Notes under the pieces: generated by a model
Seen by the model: the letters and a program-made list of their open reading frames with translations, nothing else
The model's database searches: none
What the model was told of the DNA's origin: nothing
Origin: CAZMNY01 sp964635375
Lineage (GTDB): Bacteria; Planctomycetota; Planctomycetia; Pirellulales; Pirellulaceae
Length of the DNA stretch: 64,000 bases
Assembly: GCA_964635375.1 (NCBI GenBank)
Contig: CAZWOU010000001.1
Coordinates: 82,440-146,439 of the forward strand
Reading direction: 5' to 3'
Part shown: one piece after another, positions 44,118-52,801 of the stretch
Numbering within the stretch: the first letter of the stretch is position 1
Layout: each line of letters starts with the position of its first letter
Program-made: the position numbers and the translations under genes

Positions 44118-45404
44118 CTATCGCTCGGCGATCGGCTTGAAATCGCGAACGGTTTCGCCTGTGTAGACTTGTCGTGGCCGGGCGATGCGTTTGCGATCGG
44201 ATCCGTGCATCTCGACCCAATGGGCGATCCAGCCAGGCAGTCGCCCGATTGCGAAGAGCACGGTGAACATCTGCACTGGAATCCCAATCGCTCGATAGAT
44301 CACGCCCGAATAGAAGTCGACATTGGGGTAGAGCTTGCGTTCGACAAAGTAGGGGTCGTTCAAAGCCACTTCCGCCAACTCCTGGGCGACATCGAACAGC
44401 GGGTCGCGAATCTCAAGCTTAGCCAGCAATTTGTCACATTGAGCTTGAATGATCGTTGCTCGAGGATCAAAGTTCTTGTAGACGCGGTGACCAAAACCCA
44501 TCAAGCGAAAGCCGCTCTTCTTGTCCTTGGCCATGTCGACGTACTTCTTCACGTTGCAATCGTCCTCGATGATCCGGTATAGCATGTTCACTACGGCTTC
44601 GTTTGCACCGCCGTGAAGCGGTCCCCAGAGGGCGCAGATTCCGGCGCTAATCGAGGCGAACAGATTGGCGTCGGACGAACCGACCATGCGAACCGTCGAC
44701 GTGCTGCAATTCTGCTCATGATCCGCGTGGACAATCAACAGCATGTTCAACGCGCGGGCGAAATCGGGATCCAGTTCGTAAGGTTCGCTGGGCACGGCGA
44801 ACATCATTCGCAAGAAATTCTCGCAATAGTCGAGATCATTCTGGGGATAGTTGAACGGCTGCCCCCAAGATTTCTTGTAGCTATACGCGGCAATCGTCGG
44901 CAGTTTCGCGAGCAAGCGGTGAATCGACACCTCAACTTGGGCAGGATCTTCCGGATCCAAAGCGTCTTGGTAGAAGGTGGAGAGCGCCGTCACGACCGAC
45001 GATGCGATCGCCATTGGGTGGGCGTCACTCGGAAAGCCGTTGTAGAACGACCGCATTCCCTCGTGCAGCATGGTGTGGTTGCGAATACTCCGGCGATACG
45101 CCGCCAGCTCGGATTCGGTCGGCAACTCGCCATAGATCAGCAGATAGGCGACTTCCAGGAAGTCACAGTTCTCGGCGAGCACCTCGATCGGATAGCCGCG
45201 ATAACGAAGTATGCCTTTCTCTCCGTCCAGATAGGTGATGGCGCTGGTCGTAGAACCAGTGTTGGCAAACCCCTCATCGAGCGTTATCAAGCCCGTCTGA
45301 CCGCGCAGCGAGCCGATTTCGATCGCCGATTCGTTTTCACTTCCTGTAATAACGTCCAGCTTATATTCCGCGTCGCCGACTGTGATTTTTGCCGAATCGG
45401 GCAT
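44118..45404 (-). CDS. gltA: Citrate synthase, type II
   Basis: TCA-cycle entry enzyme condensing oxaloacetate and acetyl-CoA. Length 428 and an N-terminal beta domain (TVGDAEYKLDVITGSENESA) mark the hexameric NADH-sensitive Gram-negative type. The catalytic set is present: the first His region LIVHADHEQNCSTSTVRM, the second His in ALWGPLHGGANEAVV, the Asp region later (YPNVDFYSG), and GFGHRVYKNFDPRA in between. ATG 45404 is favoured, with AAAGG upstream, over ATG 45431, which adds nine residues. The upstream region of nearly 500 bases is non-coding. Confidence 0.95.
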   Translation of the reverse strand: MPDSAKITVGDAEYKLDVITGSENESAIEIGSLRGQTGLITLDEGFANTGSTTSAITYLDGEKGILRYRGYPIEVLAENCDFLEVAYLLIYGELPTESELAAYRRSIRNHTMLHEGMRSFYNGFPSDAHPMAIASSVVTALSTFYQDALDPEDPAQVEVSIHRLLAKLPTIAAYSYKKSWGQPFNYPQNDLDYCENFLRMMFAVPSEPYELDPDFARALNMLLIVHADHEQNCSTSTVRMVGSSDANLFASISAGICALWGPLHGGANEAVVNMLYRIIEDDCNVKKYVDMAKDKKSGFRLMGFGHRVYKNFDPRATIIQAQCDKLLAKLEIRDPLFDVAQELAEVALNDPYFVERKLYPNVDFYSGVIYRAIGIPVQMFTVLFAIGRLPGWIAHWVEMHGSDRKRIARPRQVYTGETVRDFKPIAER

Positions 45405-45899
45405 TGTCCGCCTTTCCACAACGTGACTCAATAAACAATCCTACACAACGTCTGACCTCTGGTGATTTGCGGTTAGCAATCTACGTTGGGCGACGGCCGC
45501 CCTCCATAAGAGGTTGTGGGAAGTCTACCCCGGCCAGATCGGTTCCACAATTCGCCAACGACTATCACAAGCGGATGATTTCGACCCTCGCGGCAAGACA
45601 GGCAACGTGGGAACTCGCTTTAACGGCTCAAACCCTACAGTTTGACATCAAAAGACCCCAAACTAAGGCGAGCGGACGGCAACTTCGCCTAGTGATCATT
45701 TGGAATTCCTGACAAGCGCCGCTGGTCACGCGCGCTGACAAACAGGGAGGCGAATAACCAGGAGAGGGGAGAGTTCCGTAGAAATGCCCAGCTCAGGCCG
45801 TTTTGGCAGCGCGCGTTTTCGCCCACCCTCAAATGCGGGTTGCGGCAAACTAGGGACATCAGAGGCCCAACGACGTCTGGAAATCGCCGGGATGAACGG
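45405..45899. other. Intergenic region between gltA and the SurA-like gene
   Basis: About 495 bases. Both neighbours are on the minus strand, so this is the gltA upstream region plus the 3' flank of the SurA-like gene. No gene, RNA, repeat or hairpin terminator was recognised. Confidence 0.5.
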
Positions 45900-47405
45900 T
45901 CACTGCCGCTGGGGTTGGCTGGTCGGGCGCGGCTTGTCGTCGAATACCGTCCAGACCGCAATGTCCTTCTTCAGCTTCTTGCTGTAGGCGACCACCTGTT
46001 CCTGCCTTTTTTGGTTGAGTATCTTCTTGCGAATCTCAACCTGGGCGTCGACGAAACTCGTCCGACCGGCTGGCCGTCGCTCGATGACGCGCACAATGTG
46101 AAACCCAGTTTCGTCTTCGATGATGTCGCTCAACAGATTCGGAGGCAAGGCGAAAATCGCCTGATCGAGCGGTCTTGACCTGAGCCCGCCGCGCATCGTC
46201 CAGTCGTGATATCCGCCCTCGCGCTTATCGAGGCCACTGGAACTGCGCTTGGCCACCGCTGACAAGGGAGCTCCGCCAAGGCGAACTTGGTCGCCCATCA
46301 CGCCGATGGCATAGCGAGCTTCCGCTCGCCCTGGATACTCGTCGAACCGGGCCGTCAACTTCTCCCATTTCGACTTGGCTTCAAGATCGTAGTCAGGCAA
46401 GTGGTCATGGTAGTAGTCCAACATTTCTTGGTGGGTAATCTCGGGGTTGACCTCGATGTTCTGCATCAGTGCCGTGCGACCGAGTTGCCGCTCCATGTAT
46501 TGCATCTTCTGTTTGTAAAGCGAAGTGCCATAACGGCGCAGATAAGCATCGAACTCGGCGGGCGTGGAAACCTTGGCCTGCTTCATCGCTTTCGCGAGTT
46601 CCTTTTCGTTGTACTGGTCGAACGCCTGTTCTCGAACGCCCGCCATCGCCTCTTCTACTTTGTCACGGGGAATCTGTTGCAAGAAGGCGACGTACATCAG
46701 TTTCGACTCGAGCATCCGCCGAACCATCATTTCGATGGCCAGTTCCTTCTGCTCCTGGTACTGCTCGTCCGTCATCTTCTCGCGGTGAGGCTCAAGCATT
46801 TGAACCACGGCGCCCAAGACGTCTCCCGCTAGAATGTACTGGTCGCCAACCTGAGCGACGATTCTCGCTGGTCCGTATTCTTCCAACGCCGATGCTTGAC
46901 TTCGAGCCGCCGCAGTGACGTTGCGGGCGCCATCGACCCCAGCTGTGTAACGGTTGGCGTAAGCTTCGCCTGGCTGGACGATCTGAGCCGGATAGGGATC
47001 GGGCAACTGCTGGCCGGCCGGATAGCCTGGCCCCTGTTGATATCCTGCCTGTTGATATCCTGCCTGTTGATATCCTGCTTGTGGTTGATATCCCGCCTGT
47101 TGATATCCCGGTGCTTGGGGGCTGGGTGCTTGGGGACTGGGTGCTTGGGGACTGGGTGCTTGGGGACTGGGTGCTTGGGGACTGGGTGCTTGGGGTGGAC
47201 CCGCAGGAGGAAACCGCTTCGGCTGTTGAGCCTGCGGGGAACTCGGAGGGACTGGTTGAGCCCGACTGGCTACCGATTCCGCCGAGGCGTCCACTGCGTC
47301 GCCCCAAATACTCGCCGGGTCGCGCGTGCCGCCCCCAAAACCGCAACCGGTGACGGCGAGCAACATACTGGCGACGAGAAGCATCCTTACTTGCTCGCAA
47401 ACCAC
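45900..47405 (-). CDS. SurA/parvulin-like peptidyl-prolyl isomerase lipoprotein
   Basis: 501 residues, exported. The lipobox LLAVTGCG ends the signal peptide; a disordered linker (about 45-160) contains PQAPS and GYQQA pentapeptide repeats encoded by 15-bp arrays. The folded part has a SurA-like N-terminal helical domain (VAQVGDQYILAGDVLGAVVQ) and a parvulin-type domain near the C terminus (SSGLDKREGGYHDWTMRGGL and ETGFHIVRVIERRPAG). It probably assists outer-membrane protein folding. GTG 47405 has AAAAGG 6 bases upstream; the later ATG lacks ribosome-site spacing. mfd lies upstream on the same strand, across an assembly gap. Confidence 0.8.
   Translation of the reverse strand: MVCEQVRMLLVASMLLAVTGCGFGGGTRDPASIWGDAVDASAESVASRAQPVPPSSPQAQQPKRFPPAGPPQAPSPQAPSPQAPSPQAPSPQAPSPQAPGYQQAGYQPQAGYQQAGYQQAGYQQGPGYPAGQQLPDPYPAQIVQPGEAYANRYTAGVDGARNVTAAARSQASALEEYGPARIVAQVGDQYILAGDVLGAVVQMLEPHREKMTDEQYQEQKELAIEMMVRRMLESKLMYVAFLQQIPRDKVEEAMAGVREQAFDQYNEKELAKAMKQAKVSTPAEFDAYLRRYGTSLYKQKMQYMERQLGRTALMQNIEVNPEITHQEMLDYYHDHLPDYDLEAKSKWEKLTARFDEYPGRAEARYAIGVMGDQVRLGGAPLSAVAKRSSSGLDKREGGYHDWTMRGGLRSRPLDQAIFALPPNLLSDIIEDETGFHIVRVIERRPAGRTSFVDAQVEIRKKILNQKRQEQVVAYSKKLKKDIAVWTVFDDKPRPTSQPQRQ
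47033..47110. repeat. 15-bp coding repeat, GYQQA-type
   Basis: Unit CCTGTTGATATCCTG in copies at 47033, 47048 and 47063, an 18-base variant at 47078 and a further copy at 47096. It encodes the GYQQA-like pentapeptides of the lipoprotein linker on the minus strand. Confidence 0.9.
47110..47199. repeat. 15-bp coding repeat, PQAPS-type
   Basis: Six adjoining copies of GGTGCTTGGGGACTG at 47110, 47125, 47140, 47155, 47170 and 47185; the internal copies are identical, the end copies slightly altered. It encodes PQAPS pentapeptides of the lipoprotein linker. Near identity suggests recent expansion by slippage. Confidence 0.92.
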
Positions 47406-47468
47406 GGGAAGCCTTTTATTTCTGTTTGATGTGCAGCGCTAGAAGCGCAAAATGTCCCTGTTTACATT

Positions 47469-47478
47469 NNNNNNNNNN
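47469..47478. other. Assembly gap (10 N) between the SurA-like gene and mfd
   Basis: Ten N bases in a 112-base intergenic stretch. No gene is affected, but a promoter or terminator could be incomplete. Confidence 0.95.
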
Positions 47479-47517
47479 CCTGTCTAGGTCACAATGCGGG
47501 GCGGGATTATAAGAATG

Positions 47518-50500
47518 TCACCCGTTTGGCCGCAACACCGATTCCGCCAATTTCAGCAGTGTTTCCGATTCGAGCAAATCGCCGGAATCGAAGGAACCTC
47601 CCCCGTTGCCCAGAATCGGCACATAGGCGGTTTCGTCGTCCACCACGCGTATTTGAATACGCGATGCGTTAGCGAGCTGTTCAATACGAGAGCGATTAGT
47701 GAAGCGGATCATCAGAAACTCGTCCTCAACCGAAATCGACACGATCTGCCAGACGGCAGCTTCCATTTTGAGCCGCGACAGCCGAAACATCTGGGTCGCG
47801 GAAGGGGGCAACGGACCGAAACGGTCGCCCATCTCCGCACCAAGTTCGTCGAGATCGGCAAACGACTCCGCTCGCGTCAGCCGCCGGTAGATGTCAATCT
47901 TCGTCCGCATTTCGGGCACGTAATCGCTGGGCAAGTGGGCTTCCACGGGCAAGTTGATATCGACATCGGTCGTGAGGCGCGGAGGCATTTGCTTGAGCTC
48001 GCGGACAGCGGTTTCCAGCAGTTGGCAGTACAGTTCGTAGCCGACAGCCGCGATGTGGCCGCTCTGTTGCGACCCGAGCAGGTTACCCGCGCCGCGAATC
48101 TCCAGATCCCTCATAGCGATCGAGAAGCCGGCGCCCATTTCGCTGTACTCTTCGATCGCTCGAAGTCGCTTGGCGGCTGTCGGATTGAGGTGCTTGCCGG
48201 GCTCAATCATCAGATAGCAGTAGGCTCGATGTTTGTAGCGCCCCACGCGTCCCCGCAATTGATGCATGTCGGACAGCCCGTAGCGATCCGCCTCGTCAAT
48301 AAAAATCGTATTGGCGTTGGGGATGTCGAGGCCGCTCTCGACAATCGTGGTCGCCAGCAAGACATCAAATCGGCCAGCGACAAAATCGACCATCACTTTT
48401 TCCAGATCGCGTTCGGGCATCTGCCCGTGGCCAATGCGAATGTCGGCCTCGGGAACGATGAACTTCAGTTTCTGGTAAAGCAGTTCGATGTCGTTGACTC
48501 GATTGTGCACGAAGAAGACCTGGCCTCCGCGGTTTAGTTCGCGCATCACACCGTGACGGATGAGCTCCGAGTCGAACCGGGTTACTTTCGTCTCGACGGC
48601 AATTCGATCTTGCGGTGCCGTCTCCAGATTCGAGATGTCCCGCACGCCGATCAGCGACATGTGCAGAGTTCTTGGAATCGGCGTGGCGCTCATTGTCAGC
48701 ACGTCGATCGCAGCCCTCATCGACTTCAAGCGTTCCTTGACCCCCACTCCAAACCGCTGTTCCTCGTCGATCACGACCAATCCGAGATTGAAGAACTCAA
48801 CATCCTTCGAGGCTAGCCGATGAGTTCCGATGACCATGTCGATGCGGCCGGCCTTGAGCCCCTTGATCGTCTCACGTTGCTCTTGGGCCGAGCAGAATCG
48901 ACTGAGCTTGGCGACATCGATGGGGAACTCGGCCATTCGATCGCGAAATGACTGATAATGTTGTTCGGCGAGAATGGTGGTCGGCACGAGCAGAGCGACT
49001 TGGTACCCGCTATCGATCGCCTTGAATGCTGCACGCATCGACAATTCTGTTTTTCCGAAGCCAACATCGCCGCAAAGCAGCCTGTCCATCGGCTTGGGCG
49101 TCAACATATCCCTCTTGATTGCAGCGACCGCACGCAGTTGGTCGGCGGTCTCTTCGTACATGAAGGAATTATCGAATTCGAGTTGCCATTCCGAGTCCGA
49201 ATTAAAGGCGATACCGGGCCGATGAGCTCGGGAGGCTTGCAGGTCGAGCATCTCGGAAGCCAAGTCGGTCACAGCCGCCTCAGCCGCCTTCTTCTGAGCT
49301 GGCCATGCTTTTCCGCCGATCCTCGCGAGCCGAGGGCGAGTCTTGGATCCGCCCACGTACTTCTGAATCAGGTCGATCTTGGCGGCGGGCACATAGATCT
49401 TGGTCGCGCCATGAAACTCGATCTGCAAATGCTCTTCGATATGCCCGTCTTTATTCAACAATTCAAGCCCGCGGTAGCGACCGATCCCGTGGCCCAAGTG
49501 AACGACCAGGTCGCCCTCGCGAAGATCGAGGAAGCTGTCTATGGCCTTTCCCAGCCGTTTCTCTTTCGGCCGGCGAATGATCGTGCGATGGAACAATTCA
49601 GCGCCGCTGACGATCAACAATCCATCGCGGCGCGAGCGAAAACCAGCCTGAAGCGCTCCGACCACCAATTGCACGCCCGCTCGCTCAGAGGCGTTCTCGT
49701 TGAGGATCTCGTCGAGTCGTTTCGCTTCGGCGTCGGTCGAGCAGACGACAATCACGTCTTCGTCACCGGCCGTTTCCGTCAGCTCCTCGCGGACGCGATC
49801 GATTTGTCCTTGGAATCGTTCGACCGATTCGAAACCAAGGTGACAATAGGCGCCGTCGCGGCCTTCGCTGATCAGGCTAGCGGTCGCCACTGCGCTCCTG
49901 GCAACCGATTGCATCGCAGTCTTGACGCCATGAAATCGTTCGGGATGCTCCAGTCGACTCAGGTACGCAGCGCCCTGATCGCGGGCTTGCTGTGGTTCGA
50001 TGATCAGCGTCCAACCGTGATCGGGCAGGAACGAAGCGAGCGTTCCACTGTCACTATCGTTCGGCTCAAGAATCGTAATCTCGGCTTGCTTCAGATCGGA
50101 GATACTGCGTTGCGTTGCGATATCAAAAGCGCGAATCGATTCGAGTTCGTCATCAAAGAATTCAAAGCGACAGGGACGCAGCCAGTCGGGTGCGAACACG
50201 TCCAGGATTCCGCCCCGCATCGAGTATTCGCCAGGCAGTTCGACTGCGCTGGTGTGATGGAAGTTCTGCCCGGCGAACCAGCGGAGCAGCGAATCGAGGT
50301 CAACTTGCTGGCCAACTCGCACGATTCGCGACGCGGCCGCGATCGAATCGGGTGTTGGCGTTGGCTGGATCAGACTCTCGATGCTCGTGACGACAACCTG
50401 GGGCAAGTCGTTGGCCGCAAGGCGTTTGAGCGTGGCCAGGCGGTCGCCGTAGATGTCATCATTGATAACCCGCTCCCCCGGCTCGCACTCCCAAGCGGGA

Positions 50501-50781
50501 AACCGGGCCATATCAAGCTTGGCGAACAGTTCGAGTTCGTCGCAGAAGTCGTCGATCTCGTTTTGCTGCGGCAGGACGACCAAGAGGGGGCCGTCACAGC
50601 GGTTCGCCAATTCCGCGGCGAGCAACGCGCGGACCCCGCCCCAGACTCCGTCCAATGTTGCCGATTCGCCGCGCCGCAGGGACGCCAGAACATTGGAGAA
50701 ACCGTCTTGACGATCAAGTTGTTGCGGCAACTGCCGCAGCCGCGTCTCGGCTGACTTCGTTGCCGCTGGAGCCTCCGCCAT
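47518..50781 (-). CDS. mfd: Transcription-repair coupling factor Mfd
   Basis: SF2 translocase that dislodges stalled RNA polymerase and recruits UvrA. At 1087 residues it is slightly shorter than E. coli (1148). Order: UvrB-homology module (from about 25; WECEPGERVINDDIYGDRL and GEYSMRGGILDVFA), the RNA-polymerase interaction domain (LREGDLVVHLGHGIGRYRGL), then the helicase core with Walker A CGDVGFGKTEL, Walker B VIDEEQRFGV, MSATPIPRTL and a C-terminal TRG/translocation region (LRGRVGRYKHRAYCYLM). The C-terminal D7 domain (SDYVPEMRTKIDIYRRL) is present. The ATG at 50781 begins MAEAPAATKSAET. It precedes the SurA-like gene. Confidence 0.96.
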   Translation of the reverse strand: MAEAPAATKSAETRLRQLPQQLDRQDGFSNVLASLRRGESATLDGVWGGVRALLAAELANRCDGPLLVVLPQQNEIDDFCDELELFAKLDMARFPAWECEPGERVINDDIYGDRLATLKRLAANDLPQVVVTSIESLIQPTPTPDSIAAASRIVRVGQQVDLDSLLRWFAGQNFHHTSAVELPGEYSMRGGILDVFAPDWLRPCRFEFFDDELESIRAFDIATQRSISDLKQAEITILEPNDSDSGTLASFLPDHGWTLIIEPQQARDQGAAYLSRLEHPERFHGVKTAMQSVARSAVATASLISEGRDGAYCHLGFESVERFQGQIDRVREELTETAGDEDVIVVCSTDAEAKRLDEILNENASERAGVQLVVGALQAGFRSRRDGLLIVSGAELFHRTIIRRPKEKRLGKAIDSFLDLREGDLVVHLGHGIGRYRGLELLNKDGHIEEHLQIEFHGATKIYVPAAKIDLIQKYVGGSKTRPRLARIGGKAWPAQKKAAEAAVTDLASEMLDLQASRAHRPGIAFNSDSEWQLEFDNSFMYEETADQLRAVAAIKRDMLTPKPMDRLLCGDVGFGKTELSMRAAFKAIDSGYQVALLVPTTILAEQHYQSFRDRMAEFPIDVAKLSRFCSAQEQRETIKGLKAGRIDMVIGTHRLASKDVEFFNLGLVVIDEEQRFGVGVKERLKSMRAAIDVLTMSATPIPRTLHMSLIGVRDISNLETAPQDRIAVETKVTRFDSELIRHGVMRELNRGGQVFFVHNRVNDIELLYQKLKFIVPEADIRIGHGQMPERDLEKVMVDFVAGRFDVLLATTIVESGLDIPNANTIFIDEADRYGLSDMHQLRGRVGRYKHRAYCYLMIEPGKHLNPTAAKRLRAIEEYSEMGAGFSIAMRDLEIRGAGNLLGSQQSGHIAAVGYELYCQLLETAVRELKQMPPRLTTDVDINLPVEAHLPSDYVPEMRTKIDIYRRLTRAESFADLDELGAEMGDRFGPLPPSATQMFRLSRLKMEAAVWQIVSISVEDEFLMIRFTNRSRIEQLANASRIQIRVVDDETAYVPILGNGGGSFDSGDLLESETLLKLAESVLRPNG

Positions 50782-51525
50782 GAAACAACGACCTCTCGGG
50801 CGTCAAAGCGACGCATGGGTCCACCGGTGCGTCGCGCGTGGGCCGAATTGTAGGCCAGCAAGGCAATTCCGGAAAGACGTAACGAATGCCAGCCCCTGGC
50901 CGGTTCATGAAAACCTAAACGGTTCCTGCGGTGTTACCGGCGGACTTGGGCCCCGAACGGGCAGTCGCCCCGATTCTCCGCCCCGATTCTCACTACCCGC
51001 CGCCCAACGAGCGAATAAAAAGGCCACACAAGATCAGACATAGGCCACGCAGGAACAGGAATGGACAACGCAAAGTCTAAGCATCGTCGCGGAATCGACG
51101 CCAACCAAAGCGAACCTGGGGTCACGCAAGTCATGGCGAAACGCGTTTTTCTGGCGGACAGCAAACAGATCGCCGTGCCGCACGTCGGCTCGTACCTTAT
51201 CGATTGCCCACCCCGATGATGGGTTAGGCGGAGCGACCGGGCGAAGCCCGGTCGACATTTGGGCGTGGGTCTGGAACTCGCTCGACGGTCCGCGCCAAAG
51301 CGACCGCAGGGCTGTGATGTTCTTCTCGGACGAGCACTTCGGCGCCTATCCCTCCTATGATCATTGGGCTCATCGCAATCTTCATGCGGGGCAAGACGGA
51401 TTTGCTAGCAAGAACGTGCTGACGCCGCGCGGCTGTTTCTTTGAACATGGCCGAGTCGATTCACTCCCGACGAGCCTTGAGAGCCGCCCCTCGAACATCG
51501 CCTGATGAAGGTTTGGGGCTGGCGT
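50782..51525. other. Long intergenic region with a stable hairpin
   Basis: About 745 bases, the largest gap in the window. A perfect 9-bp stem with a GAA loop lies at 51234-51254 (CGACCGGGC / GCCCGGTCG), without a following T-run, so it is not a standard terminator. Short open frames run on both strands, none with family similarity. It may hold decayed coding sequence or a dispersed intergenic element. Confidence 0.5.
51234..51254. repeat. GC-rich perfect hairpin (possible dispersed palindromic element)
   Basis: Nine paired bases around GAA. The sequence and the GGCGGAGCGAC lead-in resemble palindromic intergenic elements often scattered in planctomycete genomes; only one copy is visible here. 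Confidence 0.45.
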
Positions 51526-51879
51526 CTATTTGTCGGACCAGACGGCCAGTTCGTTGCCATGGGGGTCGGCGAACTGGAACCGCCGCCCGCCGGGGAACGA
51601 AATAATTTCCTTCACCAACTCACCGCCATTAGACAAAACCGACTCCAGCGTCTGCTCCAGATTGGCGGCGAAGATGACGATCAACGCGGCCCCATTCTCG
51701 GTCGAGGATCGCAAGTCCGACTTGTAGAAGCCGCCTGTCATCTTGCCGTCCTCGAACGACATGTAATCGGGCCCGTACTCAGTAAAGGCCCAGTTGAAGG
51801 TCTCTTCATAGAACCGACGGATCGCGCCAAACTCGGCCGCCGGCAATTCGAGATAGTCGATTTTCATATCCGTTGGCAT
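51526..51879 (-). CDS. VOC (glyoxalase/bleomycin-resistance) superfamily protein
   Basis: 117 residues, a single vicinal-oxygen-chelate domain of two beta-alpha-beta-beta-beta modules. Landmarks: KIDYLELPAAEFGAIRRFYEETFNWAF at the N terminus (the usual module start), an internal GGFYKS strand, and the C-terminal RRFQFADPHGNELAVW, where ADPxGNELAVW is typical. Metal ligands are not clear, so it could be a binding protein rather than an enzyme. ATG 51879 has GGGGA 8 bases upstream; ATG 51867 or 51912 are alternatives. It stands alone. Confidence 0.72.
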   Translation of the reverse strand: MPTDMKIDYLELPAAEFGAIRRFYEETFNWAFTEYGPDYMSFEDGKMTGGFYKSDLRSSTENGAALIVIFAANLEQTLESVLSNGGELVKEIISFPGGRRFQFADPHGNELAVWSDK

Positions 51880-52131
51880 TTGTGGTTCCCCGTTGCTGTT
51901 TGCTTTCGGCATCAGTTCGTTGAGCTGCCGCTGCCCAGCTGACTGCAGTGCGCCGACTCGTTTGAGTGGTGATTGGAGTCCTTTTGGGCCTCAACTTCAA
52001 GGCGTTCGGCCGCCTTGCGTAGCCTCTCGCCGCAAGTCAGGATGGCATAGGCGCCCCGACACAAAGAAGCTTTCGATCCAGGCGATTGATCGGCCCAGCG
52101 CTGATCAGGGCCAAAAGGCAGCAAGCTAGAA

Positions 52132-52608
52132 ATGGACCAGTCAAAACCACAGCCGCGCGAGAATCTTGACCGCCCGAACGATGTCGATAGCGTCTTCGCG
52201 TCTCTCGGCGAGTCCGAATCCGAACCGATACACATCATCGATGACTTCGAGGGCGGTGAAAACGTTGAGGACAATCCGCCGAGCACTCCTCTGCAATTCC
52301 CTTTGTCGGCGCTCTTTTTGGCGATGCTGCTGACGGGACTGTTCTCTCTGGCTTACCTTTATCAGCGAACTTTTGGCTTTCTTCTATTCTTCGCAATGGC
52401 CGCCGCCATGGGAAGCCGGGCCAAGGGAAAGAGGGAGCGCGCGATCGCCTCGATGTTCTTCGGTGGGGCGGCAGCGCTGTGCGCCGGACTCATGCTTGCC
52501 GAAGCGAGCCAGCCGGCGATCGGGCTTTCCGGCTTGGCGATTGCCTGCGTTGGCGGCTATTCAGCGCTCCACGGTCTCGCCTTGGTCGTCGTTTCGTTTT
52601 GGGAATGA
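52132..52608 (+). CDS. Small membrane protein of unknown function
   Basis: 158 residues. The N-terminal 50 residues are polar and acidic (GESESEPIHIIDDFEGGENV); three or four hydrophobic segments follow (LSALFLAMLLTGLFSLAYLY, FGFLLFFAMAAAMGS, MFFGGAAALCAGLMLAEA, LSGLAIACVGGYSAL) with a basic loop KGKRERAIAS between. No family is recognised. It lies 193 bases upstream of the aminotransferase fusion on the same strand and could share its regulation, though nothing ties it to that pathway. Confidence 0.55.
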   Translation: MDQSKPQPRENLDRPNDVDSVFASLGESESEPIHIIDDFEGGENVEDNPPSTPLQFPLSALFLAMLLTGLFSLAYLYQRTFGFLLFFAMAAAMGSRAKGKRERAIASMFFGGAAALCAGLMLAEASQPAIGLSGLAIACVGGYSALHGLALVVVSFWE

Positions 52609-52801
52609 GCCCTCGACCACGGCTAACACCCTCCCCTCGCCCGGCCCAGGCAGCCAAGTCGGGACCCCAGAGGAAAGCCAGCAGACATGAAATAATTGAC
52701 CGCATCAGGTAAGATAGCTTGGCTCCGTTCCGGCCACTTTGGCCGCTCGCGGAGGATCCTGGGCTCGATACGGATTCGACAGGCATCAGAAGGATCGTTG
52801 C

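Noticed and set aside
47033..47199. Possible CRISPR array
   Set aside because: The repeats are directly abutting 15-mers with no spacers and are in frame with a protein linker.
48958..50754. Plus-strand open frame of nearly 600 codons
   Set aside because: It lies opposite mfd; codon bias of the true gene keeps the complementary frame open. No family similarity.
52702..52720. TTGACC and TAAGAT as a promoter before the fusion gene
   Set aside because: The two boxes are only 8 bases apart, too close for a sigma-70 promoter.
52739..52801. Earlier TTG start for the fusion gene
   Set aside because: The added 21 residues are not conserved in type and ATG 52802 has a good ribosome site.
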